38,763 nucleotides of DNA from Actinomycetota bacterium (lineage in GTDB: Bacteria; Actinomycetota; Actinomycetes; Actinomycetales; Microbacteriaceae). The stretch lies in contig JAUZFR010000068.1 in the NCBI GenBank assembly GCA_030840335.1, positions 1 to 38,763 on the forward strand. The letters run 5' to 3'. The position numbers and the translations under genes were made by a program. The notes beneath the pieces are model-generated. The model saw only the letters and a program-made list of their open reading frames with translations, was not told the origin of the DNA and searched no databases. This document shows, in pieces, positions 7,781 through 15,874 of this stretch (position 1 is the stretch's first letter; every line of letters starts with the position of its first letter).

Positions 7781-8314
7781 TCAGTCTCGAATCCGCGGGC
7801 GAATGCCGACCGGCACAATCAACCAGAGCACGGCCGTGATGACGAAGGCTATCGAGCCGGCAATGATTCCTGCAGTCTGGCCGGCGACCACGTCGAAGAT
7901 GAACAGTGTCGTACCGGCGAGGATGAGCGCAACGCCCGCGAGGGTCGCCCGAAGCAGCCTGTCGGCCATCGACACGAGCGGCCCCATCGCGCGCTTCCGA
8001 AAGAGGGCGCGGTGCAGTGCGACCGGGGTGACCCCGAGCGCCGTGGTCGCTGCCGCGAGCACGACGAGCGCGAGATAGATGTTGACCTGTGTCGCGTTGA
8101 GGGTCGCGAATCGCTGTTGAAACGCGAGCGTCAACAGGAAGCCGGTCAGGATCTGGGTTCCGGTCTGTGTGACGCGCAGTTCCTGGAGCAGATCGAACCA
8201 GTTGCGATCGAGGCGCTCAGTGGGGGTTTCGTTGCGGCCGTCGTGAGACAGAGCGTCGGATTCCGGATTCTCGTGGCCCGGCGCGCTGTCAGACTTTGGA
8301 CTGTGCTCGGTCAT
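7781..8314 (-). CDS. DUF6328-type four-span membrane protein
   Basis: A 177-residue membrane protein with a hydrophilic N-terminus (to about 35), then DRNWFDLLQELRVTQTGTQI leading into the first of four predicted spans (roughly 55-75, 80-105, 122-145, 148-172). The TERLDRNWxDLLQELRVxQTGxQ block is the hallmark I associate with DUF6328, a family of unknown function common in actinobacteria. TAACAT stands six bases before the ATG and CGGAGG fills those six bases, so start signals of both leaderless and SD type coincide. Its stop coincides with the breakpoint of the YihY remnant downstream. Confidence 0.75.
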   Translation of the reverse strand: MTEHSPKSDSAPGHENPESDALSHDGRNETPTERLDRNWFDLLQELRVTQTGTQILTGFLLTLAFQQRFATLNATQVNIYLALVVLAAATTALGVTPVALHRALFRKRAMGPLVSMADRLLRATLAGVALILAGTTLFIFDVVAGQTAGIIAGSIAFVITAVLWLIVPVGIRPRIRD

Positions 8315-8323
8315 CCTCCGATG

Positions 8324-9880
8324 TTATCGACCGCCGCCGATTTGCTGACTACCCCAACTAGACCGACTGGGCTTCGCGACCGGCGTCGGACGCGCCCGCC
8401 AGAGGTGCATTCCCGCGTAGCTGCGCCAGGGCGCCCATGCCCTCGACCGGGCGGCCAGTTCCCGCGCCGCAGCTGGCAAGCCGAGCGCGCCCGCGCTCTG
8501 CAGGATGACAAGGTCACTTGTCAGCATCACATCCGGATTGCCGAGCACCCGCATCGCGAGATAGCCGGCGGTCCACGGTCCAACACCGGGAAGCGCGGTG
8601 AGAGCGGTGGTGAACTCGTCAATCGGAGTCGAGACATCCAGCGTCAGTTTTCCCGTGGCGAGGGCTTCAGCGACGCCGATGATCGACGAGATCCGCGACG
8701 CGGGACCGCGCAGAACCTCGTGTCCGCGCTCGGCGATCTGCGCCGCGGTCGGGAACAGGTCATCCGTTCCGAGCTCGGTGATCAGCCGACCGAGCACCGT
8801 GCGCGCCGCAGCGACCGAAATCTGCTGGCCGATAAGGGTACGAAACAGGGTCTCGTCGGCGTCGAGCGATCCGGGCAGCCTGATTCCGGGGGAGGCGCCA
8901 ACAAGGGGGGCGAGAACCGGATCGGCGCCCAGCGCCTCGTCGATCGCCACGGAGTCCGCGTCCAGGTCGAACATGCGACGCACCCGGGCGACCAGCGTCG
9001 CCACATCGGCGACACTCTGCAGGTCGGCGGAGCACCGGATGCCGGAATCGCCATCCAGCTGAATGTTCACCTGCGCGACCCCGTGCGGAAGCCGCACGGC
9101 ACGCGCAAAGGACGTCGCTCCGTGCTCTCCCGTCTCCGTTCTTTCGAGGCCGGGCACGGCATGAGCGCCGAAGAATTGAAGCAAGCCGGCTCCATCGAAG
9201 GGCGCTCGTGCGGGAAGCCGCAGGCTGATTCTCGTGCCACTGGTCCCACTGCCGCTGCCGGCCGCACTCGAATCGCCGACGCCGCGGCCGGTGCGACTCC
9301 AGCGTGCGCGCAGCTCGCTCGGTGTCGCCTCGTAGACGGCAAGCATCGTGTCGTTGAACTGCCGGATGCTCGAGAAGCCGGAGGCAAACGCCACATCCGC
9401 CACCGACAGGTCCGTGCTGATCAGCAGGGTACGCGCCGTCTGGGCGCGATGCGCGCGAGCCAGCGCGAGAGGCCCGGCGCCGAGTTCGGCTACGAGTACG
9501 CGAGTGAGGTGCCGAGGGGTGTAGCCGAGCCGCTTCGCCACTCCCGGCACCCCTTCGCGCTCGATGACGCCGTCGGTGATCAGTCGCATCGCGCGCGACG
9601 CGAGATCGTCACGCAGGTTCCAGTCGGGTGAACCGGGCACGGCATCCGGCTGGCATCTCTTGCAGGCGCGCAGCCCGGCCTCGTGTGCCGCTGCAGCCGT
9701 GCGATAGAAGGTGACATTGCGGGCAAGCGGCGTCATTGCCGGACAGCTGGGGCGGCAGTAGATGCCGGTGGAGCGAACGCCAGTGATGAACTGCCCGTCG
9801 AATCGCGAGTCGCGCGACGACATGGCGGCGTATCTCTGGGCAAAGAGCGGGGTAGCTGGGTTCGAAACTTCGGCAGGCAC
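8324..9880 (-). CDS. Ada-AlkA fusion: methylation sensor and DNA-3-methyladenine glycosylase
   Basis: Alkylation-damage repair protein of 518 residues with GTG 9880 as start, chosen because GAGGGTGG precedes it and because the longer open frame (to 10105) runs into the divergent oxidase gene. Residues about 15-85 are the Ada zinc domain with cysteines at 42, 46, 73 and 76 (YCRPSC, CKRC). The equivalent of the first Cys accepts methyl groups from phosphotriesters in E. coli Ada. An AraC-type helix-turn-helix region follows (about 95-195), then the AlkA N-terminal domain (215-310). The HhH-GPD glycosylase domain has LPGVGPWTA at 430-438 and the catalytic Asp at 456. No O6-methylguanine methyltransferase domain is present. 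It probably regulates itself and other repair genes. Confidence 0.9.
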   Translation of the reverse strand: MPAEVSNPATPLFAQRYAAMSSRDSRFDGQFITGVRSTGIYCRPSCPAMTPLARNVTFYRTAAAAHEAGLRACKRCQPDAVPGSPDWNLRDDLASRAMRLITDGVIEREGVPGVAKRLGYTPRHLTRVLVAELGAGPLALARAHRAQTARTLLISTDLSVADVAFASGFSSIRQFNDTMLAVYEATPSELRARWSRTGRGVGDSSAAGSGSGTSGTRISLRLPARAPFDGAGLLQFFGAHAVPGLERTETGEHGATSFARAVRLPHGVAQVNIQLDGDSGIRCSADLQSVADVATLVARVRRMFDLDADSVAIDEALGADPVLAPLVGASPGIRLPGSLDADETLFRTLIGQQISVAAARTVLGRLITELGTDDLFPTAAQIAERGHEVLRGPASRISSIIGVAEALATGKLTLDVSTPIDEFTTALTALPGVGPWTAGYLAMRVLGNPDVMLTSDLVILQSAGALGLPAAARELAARSRAWAPWRSYAGMHLWRARPTPVAKPSRSSWGSQQIGGGR

Positions 9881-9963
9881 GGTTCCACCCTCGCACGTGC
9901 CACCGACGTGAACTAGCGGTATTCGGACATGACTTCGCCGACGGCACCAGTTCTTCAGAAAGC

Positions 9964-9978
9964 TAGGCTGACTGAGTG
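9964..9978 (+). promoter_or_regulatory. Leaderless-type -10 before the FAD oxidase
   Basis: TAGGCT (9964-9969), six bases, then GTG at 9976. The predicted transcription start is the first base of the start codon. No good -35 and no Shine-Dalgarno sequence is seen. Confidence 0.5.
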
Positions 9979-11340
9979 ATTGATGCCGGCTCCGCAATTC
10001 TCGAGGACCTCCGCGCCGCCCTCGGAGCAGCCGTATCGACCGACGCCGCCGAGCTGGAAGCGGCCCGAGCCGACCGCTCAGGGCGGGTATCCGATGCCCG
10101 GCCACTCGCGATCGTCACCGCCCGCAGCATAGAAGATGTGCAGGCGACCATGCGTATCGCGAGCCAGCGCGGCGTCGCGGTCGTGCCTCGGGGCGCGGGC
10201 ACAGGGCTCGCGGGCGGATCGACTGCTGGCGCGGGCGAGATCGTCCTCTCGACGCTGGCGATGAACCGCATCCTCGAGATCAATGACGACGATGAGCTCG
10301 CCGTCGTGGAGCCTGGAATCATCAACGCCGTCCTCAACGAGGCACTCGAGCCTCGCGGACTGTGGTTCGCGCCCGATCCGGCCAGCAAAGCGATCTCGAC
10401 GATCGGCGGAAACATCGCGACTAACGCGGGCGGGCTGCTCTGCGCAAAATACGGTGTCACGCGCGAATCGGTCCTCGGCCTCAAGGTCGTGCTCGCTGAC
10501 GGCCGCCTCCTCACGCTTGGCCATCGCACCGTCAAGGGCGTGACCGGCTACGATCTCACTGCGCTCATCATCGGCTCAGAGGGAACACTCGGCGTCATCG
10601 TCGAGGCCACGCTCAAGCTGCGTGCGTTGCCCGCGGGGCCGAAAGCCACGATCGGTGCCTATTTCGACACCGTCGAGCAAGCCGCGCGCGCCTCTTCGGT
10701 CATCACCGCCTCCCGCCTGCGCCCGGCGGCGATGGAGCTGATCGGGCAGTCCGCCCTTGAAGCAATCGGCGAGTACCTTGGCCTCGATTTCGCGGGCAGA
10801 GGCTCGTACCTGCTCGTACAAATGGATGGACCCGCCGCCGCGATTGAGGCGGATTCCGCCGTCTCGATCATCCGTTCTCTCGGCGGTGTGGCCGAGATCT
10901 CGTCGGATCCGGTGGAGGGTGATCGTTTGTTCGCGATCCGCCGCTCAGTCCACGCGGCCGTAACCGCGAAAGGCACCGTTCTCATCGAGGACGTCGCCGT
11001 GCCCAGAAGCCAGCTGCCGGCCATGTTCGCAGCGATCACCGAGATCGAACGCAAGTACGGCATGGTCATTCCGACCGTGGCGCACGCGGGTGACGGCAAC
11101 CTGCATCCGAATTTCGTGTTTCAGGGCAGCGAAGTGCCTCCGGAAGTGTGGGCGGCAGCCGACGAGTTGTTCTTCGCCTGCCTGCGTCTCGGCGGCACGC
11201 TGACCGGCGAGCACGGTGTCGGCATCCTCAAGAGGCGCTGGCTCGCCGACGAACTCGGAGCCGACCAGGTCGATCTCCAGCGGGAGATCAAGCTCCTGTT
11301 CGACCCGAAAAACCTGCTGAATCCGGGCAAGATCTTCTAG
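9976..11340 (+). CDS. FAD-linked oxidase, GlcD/D-lactate dehydrogenase family
   Basis: FAD-dependent 2-hydroxyacid dehydrogenase of 454 residues. The FAD-binding PCMH domain carries VVPRGAGTGLAGGS and IGGNIATNAGG, then KGVTGYDLTALIIGSEGTLG. The C-terminal oxidase cap has AHAGDGNLHPN and LTGEHGVGILKRRW and ends in LFDPKNLLNPGKIF, the family's usual end. It has full family length. Substrate (glycolate, D-lactate or another D-2-hydroxy acid) cannot be told from sequence. No glcE/glcF partners are next to it. It is divergent from the Ada-AlkA gene. The GTG start follows TAGGCT by six bases, consistent with a leaderless mRNA. Confidence 0.9.
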   Translation: MIDAGSAILEDLRAALGAAVSTDAAELEAARADRSGRVSDARPLAIVTARSIEDVQATMRIASQRGVAVVPRGAGTGLAGGSTAGAGEIVLSTLAMNRILEINDDDELAVVEPGIINAVLNEALEPRGLWFAPDPASKAISTIGGNIATNAGGLLCAKYGVTRESVLGLKVVLADGRLLTLGHRTVKGVTGYDLTALIIGSEGTLGVIVEATLKLRALPAGPKATIGAYFDTVEQAARASSVITASRLRPAAMELIGQSALEAIGEYLGLDFAGRGSYLLVQMDGPAAAIEADSAVSIIRSLGGVAEISSDPVEGDRLFAIRRSVHAAVTAKGTVLIEDVAVPRSQLPAMFAAITEIERKYGMVIPTVAHAGDGNLHPNFVFQGSEVPPEVWAAADELFFACLRLGGTLTGEHGVGILKRRWLADELGADQVDLQREIKLLFDPKNLLNPGKIF

Positions 11341-11425
11341 CTCACGTCGGTGCCGGCTTGTGGGAATACCCAGCGCATCATTGCGGTTTTATGTCGTAGT
11401 GGAACAGAACAGCGCAGTGAATCAA

Positions 11426-12145
11426 ATGAACCCAATGAAGTCGGCACAGCACACGCCGGCACAGCCTCGGCAGCTGTCGATTCGTCGACAGCGGCAGCTG
11501 ATGCCGCGCCCAGGCAAGGGCCAGGTGCGCCTCAATCTCGGAGCGGTCGGCCTCAGCCCCCTCGGCGTTCAAGCCGTCGGAACGGTGGATGCTGTCGGCC
11601 AGGAAGCCGTCGGCTTCGCCCCCGGCGACCGCGTCGCGCTCCGACTCCCGGGCACGCGCCCCGGATTCCCCCGGATCGCGAGCGAACGCGACCTGATCGG
11701 CATCCCGAAGGACGTTTCGTTCGACGAAGCCGCTGGTCTGCTTCCCGCGGGGCTTATTGCTCGAACCATCGTCAAGCAACTGCATTCGATCGGGCGCGGA
11801 AACCGTGTGCGCATCGAAACGGACGACGACGGCGCACACCGCTTTGTCGCGGCCTGGGTCGAATACGTCGGGGCAACAGTTGTCACCGATGATTCAATCG
11901 AGAAGTCCGACGTCGTGGTCACCGCAGAAGACTTCCGCACGGCACGCCGCTGGCGTTTCGGGCACGGACTCGGACAACTGGCCGCGGCAGACGTCTTTGC
12001 CGCGATCCGCGCGGGCGCATTCGCCGGGCTGGATGTGAGCATCCACCCGCTGGGCGAAGCCTCACGACTGCAGAACGACATCCAGGAAAAGCGCACCGCC
12101 GGTCCGGTCGTGCTCATGCCGGGAGACGTCTCGCTCGCGGCCTAA
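11426..12145 (+). CDS. Decayed quinone-oxidoreductase-like (MDR) protein
   Basis: A 239-residue protein from ATG 11426 (MNPMKSAQ; GTG 11417 also possible) that follows the layout of zinc-free medium-chain dehydrogenases in shortened form. It has a GroES-like part with GTVDAVGQEAVGFAPGDRVA, then IPKDVSFDEAAGLLPAGLIA, and the terminal HPLGEASRLQNDIQ..GPVVLMPGD. At the place of the nucleotide-binding GxGxxG loop it reads ETDDDGAHRFVAAWVEYVG, so the glycine motif is lost. The family is usually near 320 residues. It is therefore unlikely to bind NADPH normally, yet the frame is open over its full length. An intact homologue lies at 35040-36017. Confidence 0.65.
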   Translation: MNPMKSAQHTPAQPRQLSIRRQRQLMPRPGKGQVRLNLGAVGLSPLGVQAVGTVDAVGQEAVGFAPGDRVALRLPGTRPGFPRIASERDLIGIPKDVSFDEAAGLLPAGLIARTIVKQLHSIGRGNRVRIETDDDGAHRFVAAWVEYVGATVVTDDSIEKSDVVVTAEDFRTARRWRFGHGLGQLAAADVFAAIRAGAFAGLDVSIHPLGEASRLQNDIQEKRTAGPVVLMPGDVSLAA

Positions 12146-12148
12146 ACT
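12143..12148 (+). promoter_or_regulatory. Leaderless-type -10 overlapping a stop codon
   Basis: TAAACT is six bases before ATG 12155. Its first three bases are the TAA stop of the preceding gene, so one sequence ends that frame and may start the next transcript. Confidence 0.45.
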
Positions 12149-12154
12149 GACCGC

Positions 12155-12526
12155 ATGGAAAATCAGCCGGTCGTAGACGCTGGTGTCGTGGACTGGCCGC
12201 TTGCTGAGTGGCTTGATTTACGCGAGGAAATCGTGCCATTGATTGGCGAGCGGGCATTCTCGCTCTTCGCCTTCGCCGTGTGCGACGTGAGCAGCAGTGC
12301 CGCCGCGAGCGAATATTTCCGAAAGTCGCTCCTGGACTCCGGCACCGACCCTGTGCGCCCGCAGGTAACCGAAACCGAGCAGTTGCTGATCGACTGGGGT
12401 CGGTCCGCCACGCGTGGTGACGTCGAAGGGGTTTTGGCCACCCGATTCGACCGGGTCCTCAGCCCGCAGCTGGGCGCACTCCTTCGTCGGGGTGTCGGGC
12501 TGATGCGTCCGGAGACCACCAGGTGA
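12155..12526 (+). CDS. Small soluble protein, possibly carboxymuconolactone-decarboxylase-like
   Basis: A 123-residue protein without membrane spans or signal peptide. The pattern VTETEQLLIDWGRS with a later FDRVLSPQLGALLRRG weakly recalls the helical core of the CMD/AhpD family, but the CxxC redox pair of AhpD is absent (one Cys, in FAVCDVS). Function is not known. The start is supported by TAAACT six bases upstream. Its end overlaps the next gene by four bases (GTGA), so the two are probably one transcription unit. Confidence 0.6.
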   Translation: MENQPVVDAGVVDWPLAEWLDLREEIVPLIGERAFSLFAFAVCDVSSSAAASEYFRKSLLDSGTDPVRPQVTETEQLLIDWGRSATRGDVEGVLATRFDRVLSPQLGALLRRGVGLMRPETTR

Positions 12527-13344
12527 GTGTGCCATGGGCAGTCGCAGCGATTGTCGCCGGCGTCTGGCTGTTTGCCGCATTGTTTCAACTCGGCGACATC
12601 GTCACCGCGTTCCTTGACTCGCGCACGGCGCGCGACCGCGACATACCCGGCCGGATCGCGCGTGAACGCACCAATCAGCTGTTCTGGATCATCCCCATCG
12701 CCGCCCTGATCTCTCTCGTCATCGGCGTCGGGGTCGACCACGCCGGCCGGCTGTTCTTCGACGCACAGAATCCGGCGATCGGAAGCCTCTTCCTGCTCGG
12801 CGTTGCCGTTCTGGTGGTTGGGATGGGCGGGCTGACGCTCGTGGCCGTCGCGGCGACCGATCGCGGCTCCTACGCAGCCCTTCGGCGCGAACTCCGCGAT
12901 CTCGAGGGCGAGAAGCTTCCTGCCGCTCGTGTCGCCGAATTCCGGGCGAGACTGGCGAAGGCTGATGAGCGCACGCGCAGCCGAATGCGACCAACAAGGC
13001 TCCTGCTCTCCACCTCGAGCATCCTGCGGCTCACGCCAATCGTCGTTGGCCTGTTCGTGCTGGTGGCGGTCTGGGTCGCCGTCGCCCTTGTGCCCAACGA
13101 CCAGACGGCTTCGCTCGTCTTCGTTGCGGCTCTCGCGCCTGTTCTCAGCGCCGTATTCGCGGTGCTCGGCATCCGGTTCTCGCTGCTCTCGGACATCGCG
13201 TGGAGACGTGTCTATGGGCGCCAGCGCGCCGACATCATTGGGCTTCTCGAGGGCCTCGAACGCACGTCTCGCAAGGGAGTCGCGGGACTGGGTGATCGGG
13301 TGGCCAGGGCACTGCAGATCCTGCGCGAGCAGCAGCCGCAGTAG
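12523..13344 (+). CDS. Membrane protein of unknown function
   Basis: A 273-residue protein with four to five predicted membrane spans (about 5-25, 51-71, 86-112, 168-190, 195-220). It has a charged cytosolic loop between spans three and four (RRELRDLEGEKLPAARVAEF) and a C-terminal soluble stretch of some 50 residues containing GLLEGLERTSRKG. No family is recognised. The GTG start overlaps the stop of the upstream gene (GTGA), which suggests translational coupling. The upstream partner is a small soluble protein. Confidence 0.7.
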   Translation: MSVPWAVAAIVAGVWLFAALFQLGDIVTAFLDSRTARDRDIPGRIARERTNQLFWIIPIAALISLVIGVGVDHAGRLFFDAQNPAIGSLFLLGVAVLVVGMGGLTLVAVAATDRGSYAALRRELRDLEGEKLPAARVAEFRARLAKADERTRSRMRPTRLLLSTSSILRLTPIVVGLFVLVAVWVAVALVPNDQTASLVFVAALAPVLSAVFAVLGIRFSLLSDIAWRRVYGRQRADIIGLLEGLERTSRKGVAGLGDRVARALQILREQQPQ

Positions 13345-13426
13345 TTAAACAGGCAGCAGTGTTCATCCGGCAGCGCATCCTCAGAACCGGTAGAGTTGAT
13401 GGCCGGAATTAAGGGGACTTTTCGCC

Positions 13427-15634
13427 GTGGTATCACCCGAACTCGAGCGTGAACGAAGTTACGTCAAGACGCTCTATCAGCGTCTCGACGCGCTCCGCAA
13501 TGAGGCCGCCGATCAGCTTGAGCGGGTACAGCGCGACGGCGGCGGTGGCACGCACCAGGCGCGCAGCGAGCGAGACGCCTTCGCCCGCATGTACGAGGAT
13601 CGCATCGCCCAACTCGGGGAGGTCGACGAACGACTCGCATTCGGTCGACTCGAACTCGACGATGGACTACATCGCTACATCGGGCGCATCGGGCTCCGGG
13701 ATGGCGACCAGCAGCCACTGCTGCTCGATTGGCGGGTTCCGCAGGCGAGCGCGTTCTACCAGGCGACCGCCGCCAATCCGCTCGGCGCGAGAGCTCGGCG
13801 GCACCTGACAAGCAAGGGCCGCGAGATCGTCCGCATCGAAGACGAGGTCTTCGACTCTGAGCTGCTGGATGGCGACACTACTGACCTGCAGGGCGAGGGA
13901 GCACTGCTCGCAGCGCTGCGAGCCGAGCGCACGGGCCGCATGAGCGACATCGTCGCGACGATCCAGGCCGAACAGGACCGCATCATCCGCTCCGACATCG
14001 CGGGCACGCTCGTTGTCCAGGGCGGCCCCGGCACCGGAAAGACGGCCGTCGCTCTCCACCGCGCCGCCTACCTGCTCTACTCCCACCGCGATCGCCTGCG
14101 CTCGAACGGCGTGCTCATCGTCGGGCCGTCACCGTCGTTCCTGCAGTACATCGAGGCCGTTCTGCCTTCACTTGGCGAAACCGGGGTCGTGCTCGCGAGC
14201 GTCGGCCAGCTGTATCCGGGCGTCGCGACGACTCTTGAGGATGCGCCGCCCGTCGCCGCGCTCAAAGGCTCGTCGCAGATGGCCGACCTGATCGCTCGCG
14301 CGGTGAAGTCGCGCCAGCAGGTGCCGGCCGAGGAGCAGACGCTTGATATCAACGGCGAGAAGCTCATTCTCGAACCGTCGGTCATCGCGACCGCCATGGC
14401 AACCGCACAGCGGTCACGCAAGCCGCACAACATCGCGCGCCAGCAGTTTCAGAAGAGCGTCCTCACGGTGCTCGCGAAGAAACTGGCAGAACAGCTGCGA
14501 ACCCATGGCAACACCATCGACGATGCCGACTTCGGCTGGCTTCGTGAAGATCTGCGGGCCTCGTATGACGTGCGGGTCGCGCTCAATACCGCGTGGATTC
14601 CGCTCACGCCCGAAAAGTTCATCGCCGATCTCTACGCCCGACCGAACTGGCTTGCGAGCCTGACGCCCCGATGGTCCGCGGAGCAGCGCGAGCTGCTGCG
14701 ACGCGATCGGGATGCCCCATTCACGGTCTCGGATGTCGCGCTCCTCGACGAGGCAGCAGAATTGCTCGGCGAGTACGACGCGACCGGCGATGTCGAAAAG
14801 AAGGAACGCAAGCGCCAGTACAAGCGAGACGTCGAGAACGCCGAAGCGGCCATCCACAACATGGGCGTTGAGGGACTTGTCAACGCAGAGGATCTCGCCT
14901 CCGGTTTCGGTGAGACCGCCGTTCGCGGCACCACGGCCGAGCGCGCTGCCGCAGATCGCGAGTGGACCTACGGCCACATCATCGTGGACGAGGCGCAGGA
15001 ACTCTCGCCCATGCAGTGGCGCGTACTCCGCCGTCGCTCGCCGCTCGGTTCCTTCACCATCGTGGGAGACATTGCGCAGGCGAGTTATGCCGCCGCTGCC
15101 CCCGACTGGTCGCAGGCGCTCACTTCTCTCACATCCGAGTTCCGGCTGGACGAACTCACCGTCAACTACCGCACTCCCGCGCAGATAACCGAAGCAGCCG
15201 AGGCCATGGCGCTTGCGCACGGTCTCGCGATCACGCGGTCGCGTGCGGTGCGTGACAGCGAGTGGCCCGTCGACACCGTGGTCGTGGACACAGACGAGTT
15301 GCTGGATGCCGTCGTGGACGTCGTCGACGAAGATCGCGAACTCGACTCCCGCGGGACGCTCGCGGTCATTGCGGCGCAGCGACTGGTTGACGCGCAGTAC
15401 GGGGCGCTGACCGCGCGATTCGGCGCATCCGTTGGGCGAGGCGCCCAGGGATTGTCCCGGCCGATCGCCGTACTCACGCCCCAGGAGGCGAAGGGTCTCG
15501 AGTTTGATGCCGTCGTGGTGGTCGAGCCGAACGAGATCATCGAGAGTTCGACTCGTGGCGTCGGGGCCTTGTACGTCGCGATGACGCGCCCGACGCAGCG
15601 CTTGCACCTGGTGGGCACGAGCGCCCTGCGCTAG
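13427..15634 (+). CDS. helD: HelD-type RNA polymerase-associated ATPase (UvrD/Rep superfamily)
   Basis: A 735-residue superfamily 1 helicase-like protein. Walker A is GGPGTGKTA (199-207), followed by IIVDEAQELSPMQW (Walker B), GDIAQASY (motif III), VNYRTPAQI (motif IV), TPQEAKGLEFDAVVV (motif V) and YVAMTRPTQRLHL (motif VI). The N-terminus (ERERSYVKTLYQRLDALR) is the predicted coiled coil that in HelD enters RNA polymerase. HelD proteins release and recycle stalled polymerase, and the actinobacterial relatives called HelR protect against rifampicin. The GTG start has AAGGGG about ten bases upstream and a TAGAGT -10 candidate at 13391. No inverted-repeat rifamycin-associated element was recognised upstream. 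Confidence 0.88.
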   Translation: MVSPELERERSYVKTLYQRLDALRNEAADQLERVQRDGGGGTHQARSERDAFARMYEDRIAQLGEVDERLAFGRLELDDGLHRYIGRIGLRDGDQQPLLLDWRVPQASAFYQATAANPLGARARRHLTSKGREIVRIEDEVFDSELLDGDTTDLQGEGALLAALRAERTGRMSDIVATIQAEQDRIIRSDIAGTLVVQGGPGTGKTAVALHRAAYLLYSHRDRLRSNGVLIVGPSPSFLQYIEAVLPSLGETGVVLASVGQLYPGVATTLEDAPPVAALKGSSQMADLIARAVKSRQQVPAEEQTLDINGEKLILEPSVIATAMATAQRSRKPHNIARQQFQKSVLTVLAKKLAEQLRTHGNTIDDADFGWLREDLRASYDVRVALNTAWIPLTPEKFIADLYARPNWLASLTPRWSAEQRELLRRDRDAPFTVSDVALLDEAAELLGEYDATGDVEKKERKRQYKRDVENAEAAIHNMGVEGLVNAEDLASGFGETAVRGTTAERAAADREWTYGHIIVDEAQELSPMQWRVLRRRSPLGSFTIVGDIAQASYAAAAPDWSQALTSLTSEFRLDELTVNYRTPAQITEAAEAMALAHGLAITRSRAVRDSEWPVDTVVVDTDELLDAVVDVVDEDRELDSRGTLAVIAAQRLVDAQYGALTARFGASVGRGAQGLSRPIAVLTPQEAKGLEFDAVVVVEPNEIIESSTRGVGALYVAMTRPTQRLHLVGTSALR

Positions 15635-15645
15635 CGACCGGGAGA

Positions 15646-15690
15646 AGCAGCAGTGCCGCCGGTACCCCTACCTGGCCAGGCACTGCTGCT
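15646..15690 (+). terminator. 12-bp hairpin after helD
   Basis: Perfect arms AGCAGCAGTGCC (15646-15657) and GGCACTGCTGCT (15679-15690) enclose a 21-base loop, starting 12 bases after the helD stop. There is no T tract; such stems are often taken as terminators in high-GC actinobacteria. Confidence 0.55.
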
Positions 15691-15707
15691 ATCAACTCAC
15701 CCGAGAA

Positions 15708-15749
15708 CGAGAGCCCCGCGACTCTCGAATTGAGAGCCCCCCGGCTCTC
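15708..15749. repeat. Two tandem hairpins with C-run loops
   Basis: CGAGAG-CCCCGCGA-CTCTCG (15708-15727) is followed by GAGAG-CCCCCCGG-CTCTC (15732-15749). Both share the stem GAGAG/CTCTC and carry cytosine runs in the loop on the plus strand. Two copies in a row in a convergent intergenic region could be terminators or a small RNA. No T tract follows. Confidence 0.6.
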
Positions 15750-15792
15750 ACATAGCGATTCGTCGTGCGCGGCCAGCCGGTTTCATCTTGTT

Positions 15793-15812
15793 TGACCCCA
15801 GTTCGGGGGTCA
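15793..15812. terminator. 7-bp hairpin between convergent genes
   Basis: TGACCCC (15793-15799) pairs with GGGGTCA (15806-15812) over a six-base loop. It may serve the minus-strand gene that ends at 15855. No T tract. Confidence 0.4.
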
Positions 15813-15823
15813 CGCGTAGCCCG

Positions 15824-15874
15824 ATTGCCGTGGATTCTCAGCTGCCGTGGATTCTCAGCTGCCGTGGAACGTCG
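15824..15874. repeat. 17-bp tandem duplication across a stop codon
   Basis: GCTGCCGTGGATTCTCA (15841-15857) is preceded by a copy differing in two bases (15824-15840) and followed by a partial copy (15858-15868). The minus-strand gene's stop codon (15855-15857) lies inside the repeat. Confidence 0.8.

Noticed and set aside
7772-9631. 619-codon plus-strand frame
   Set aside because: Runs antisense across DUF6328 and Ada-AlkA, with low-complexity Arg/Gly composition and no domain.
9881-10105. N-terminal extension of the Ada-AlkA frame
   Set aside because: Arg-rich, overlaps the divergent oxidase start, while GTG 9880 has a good SD and brings the Ada domain to the usual position.
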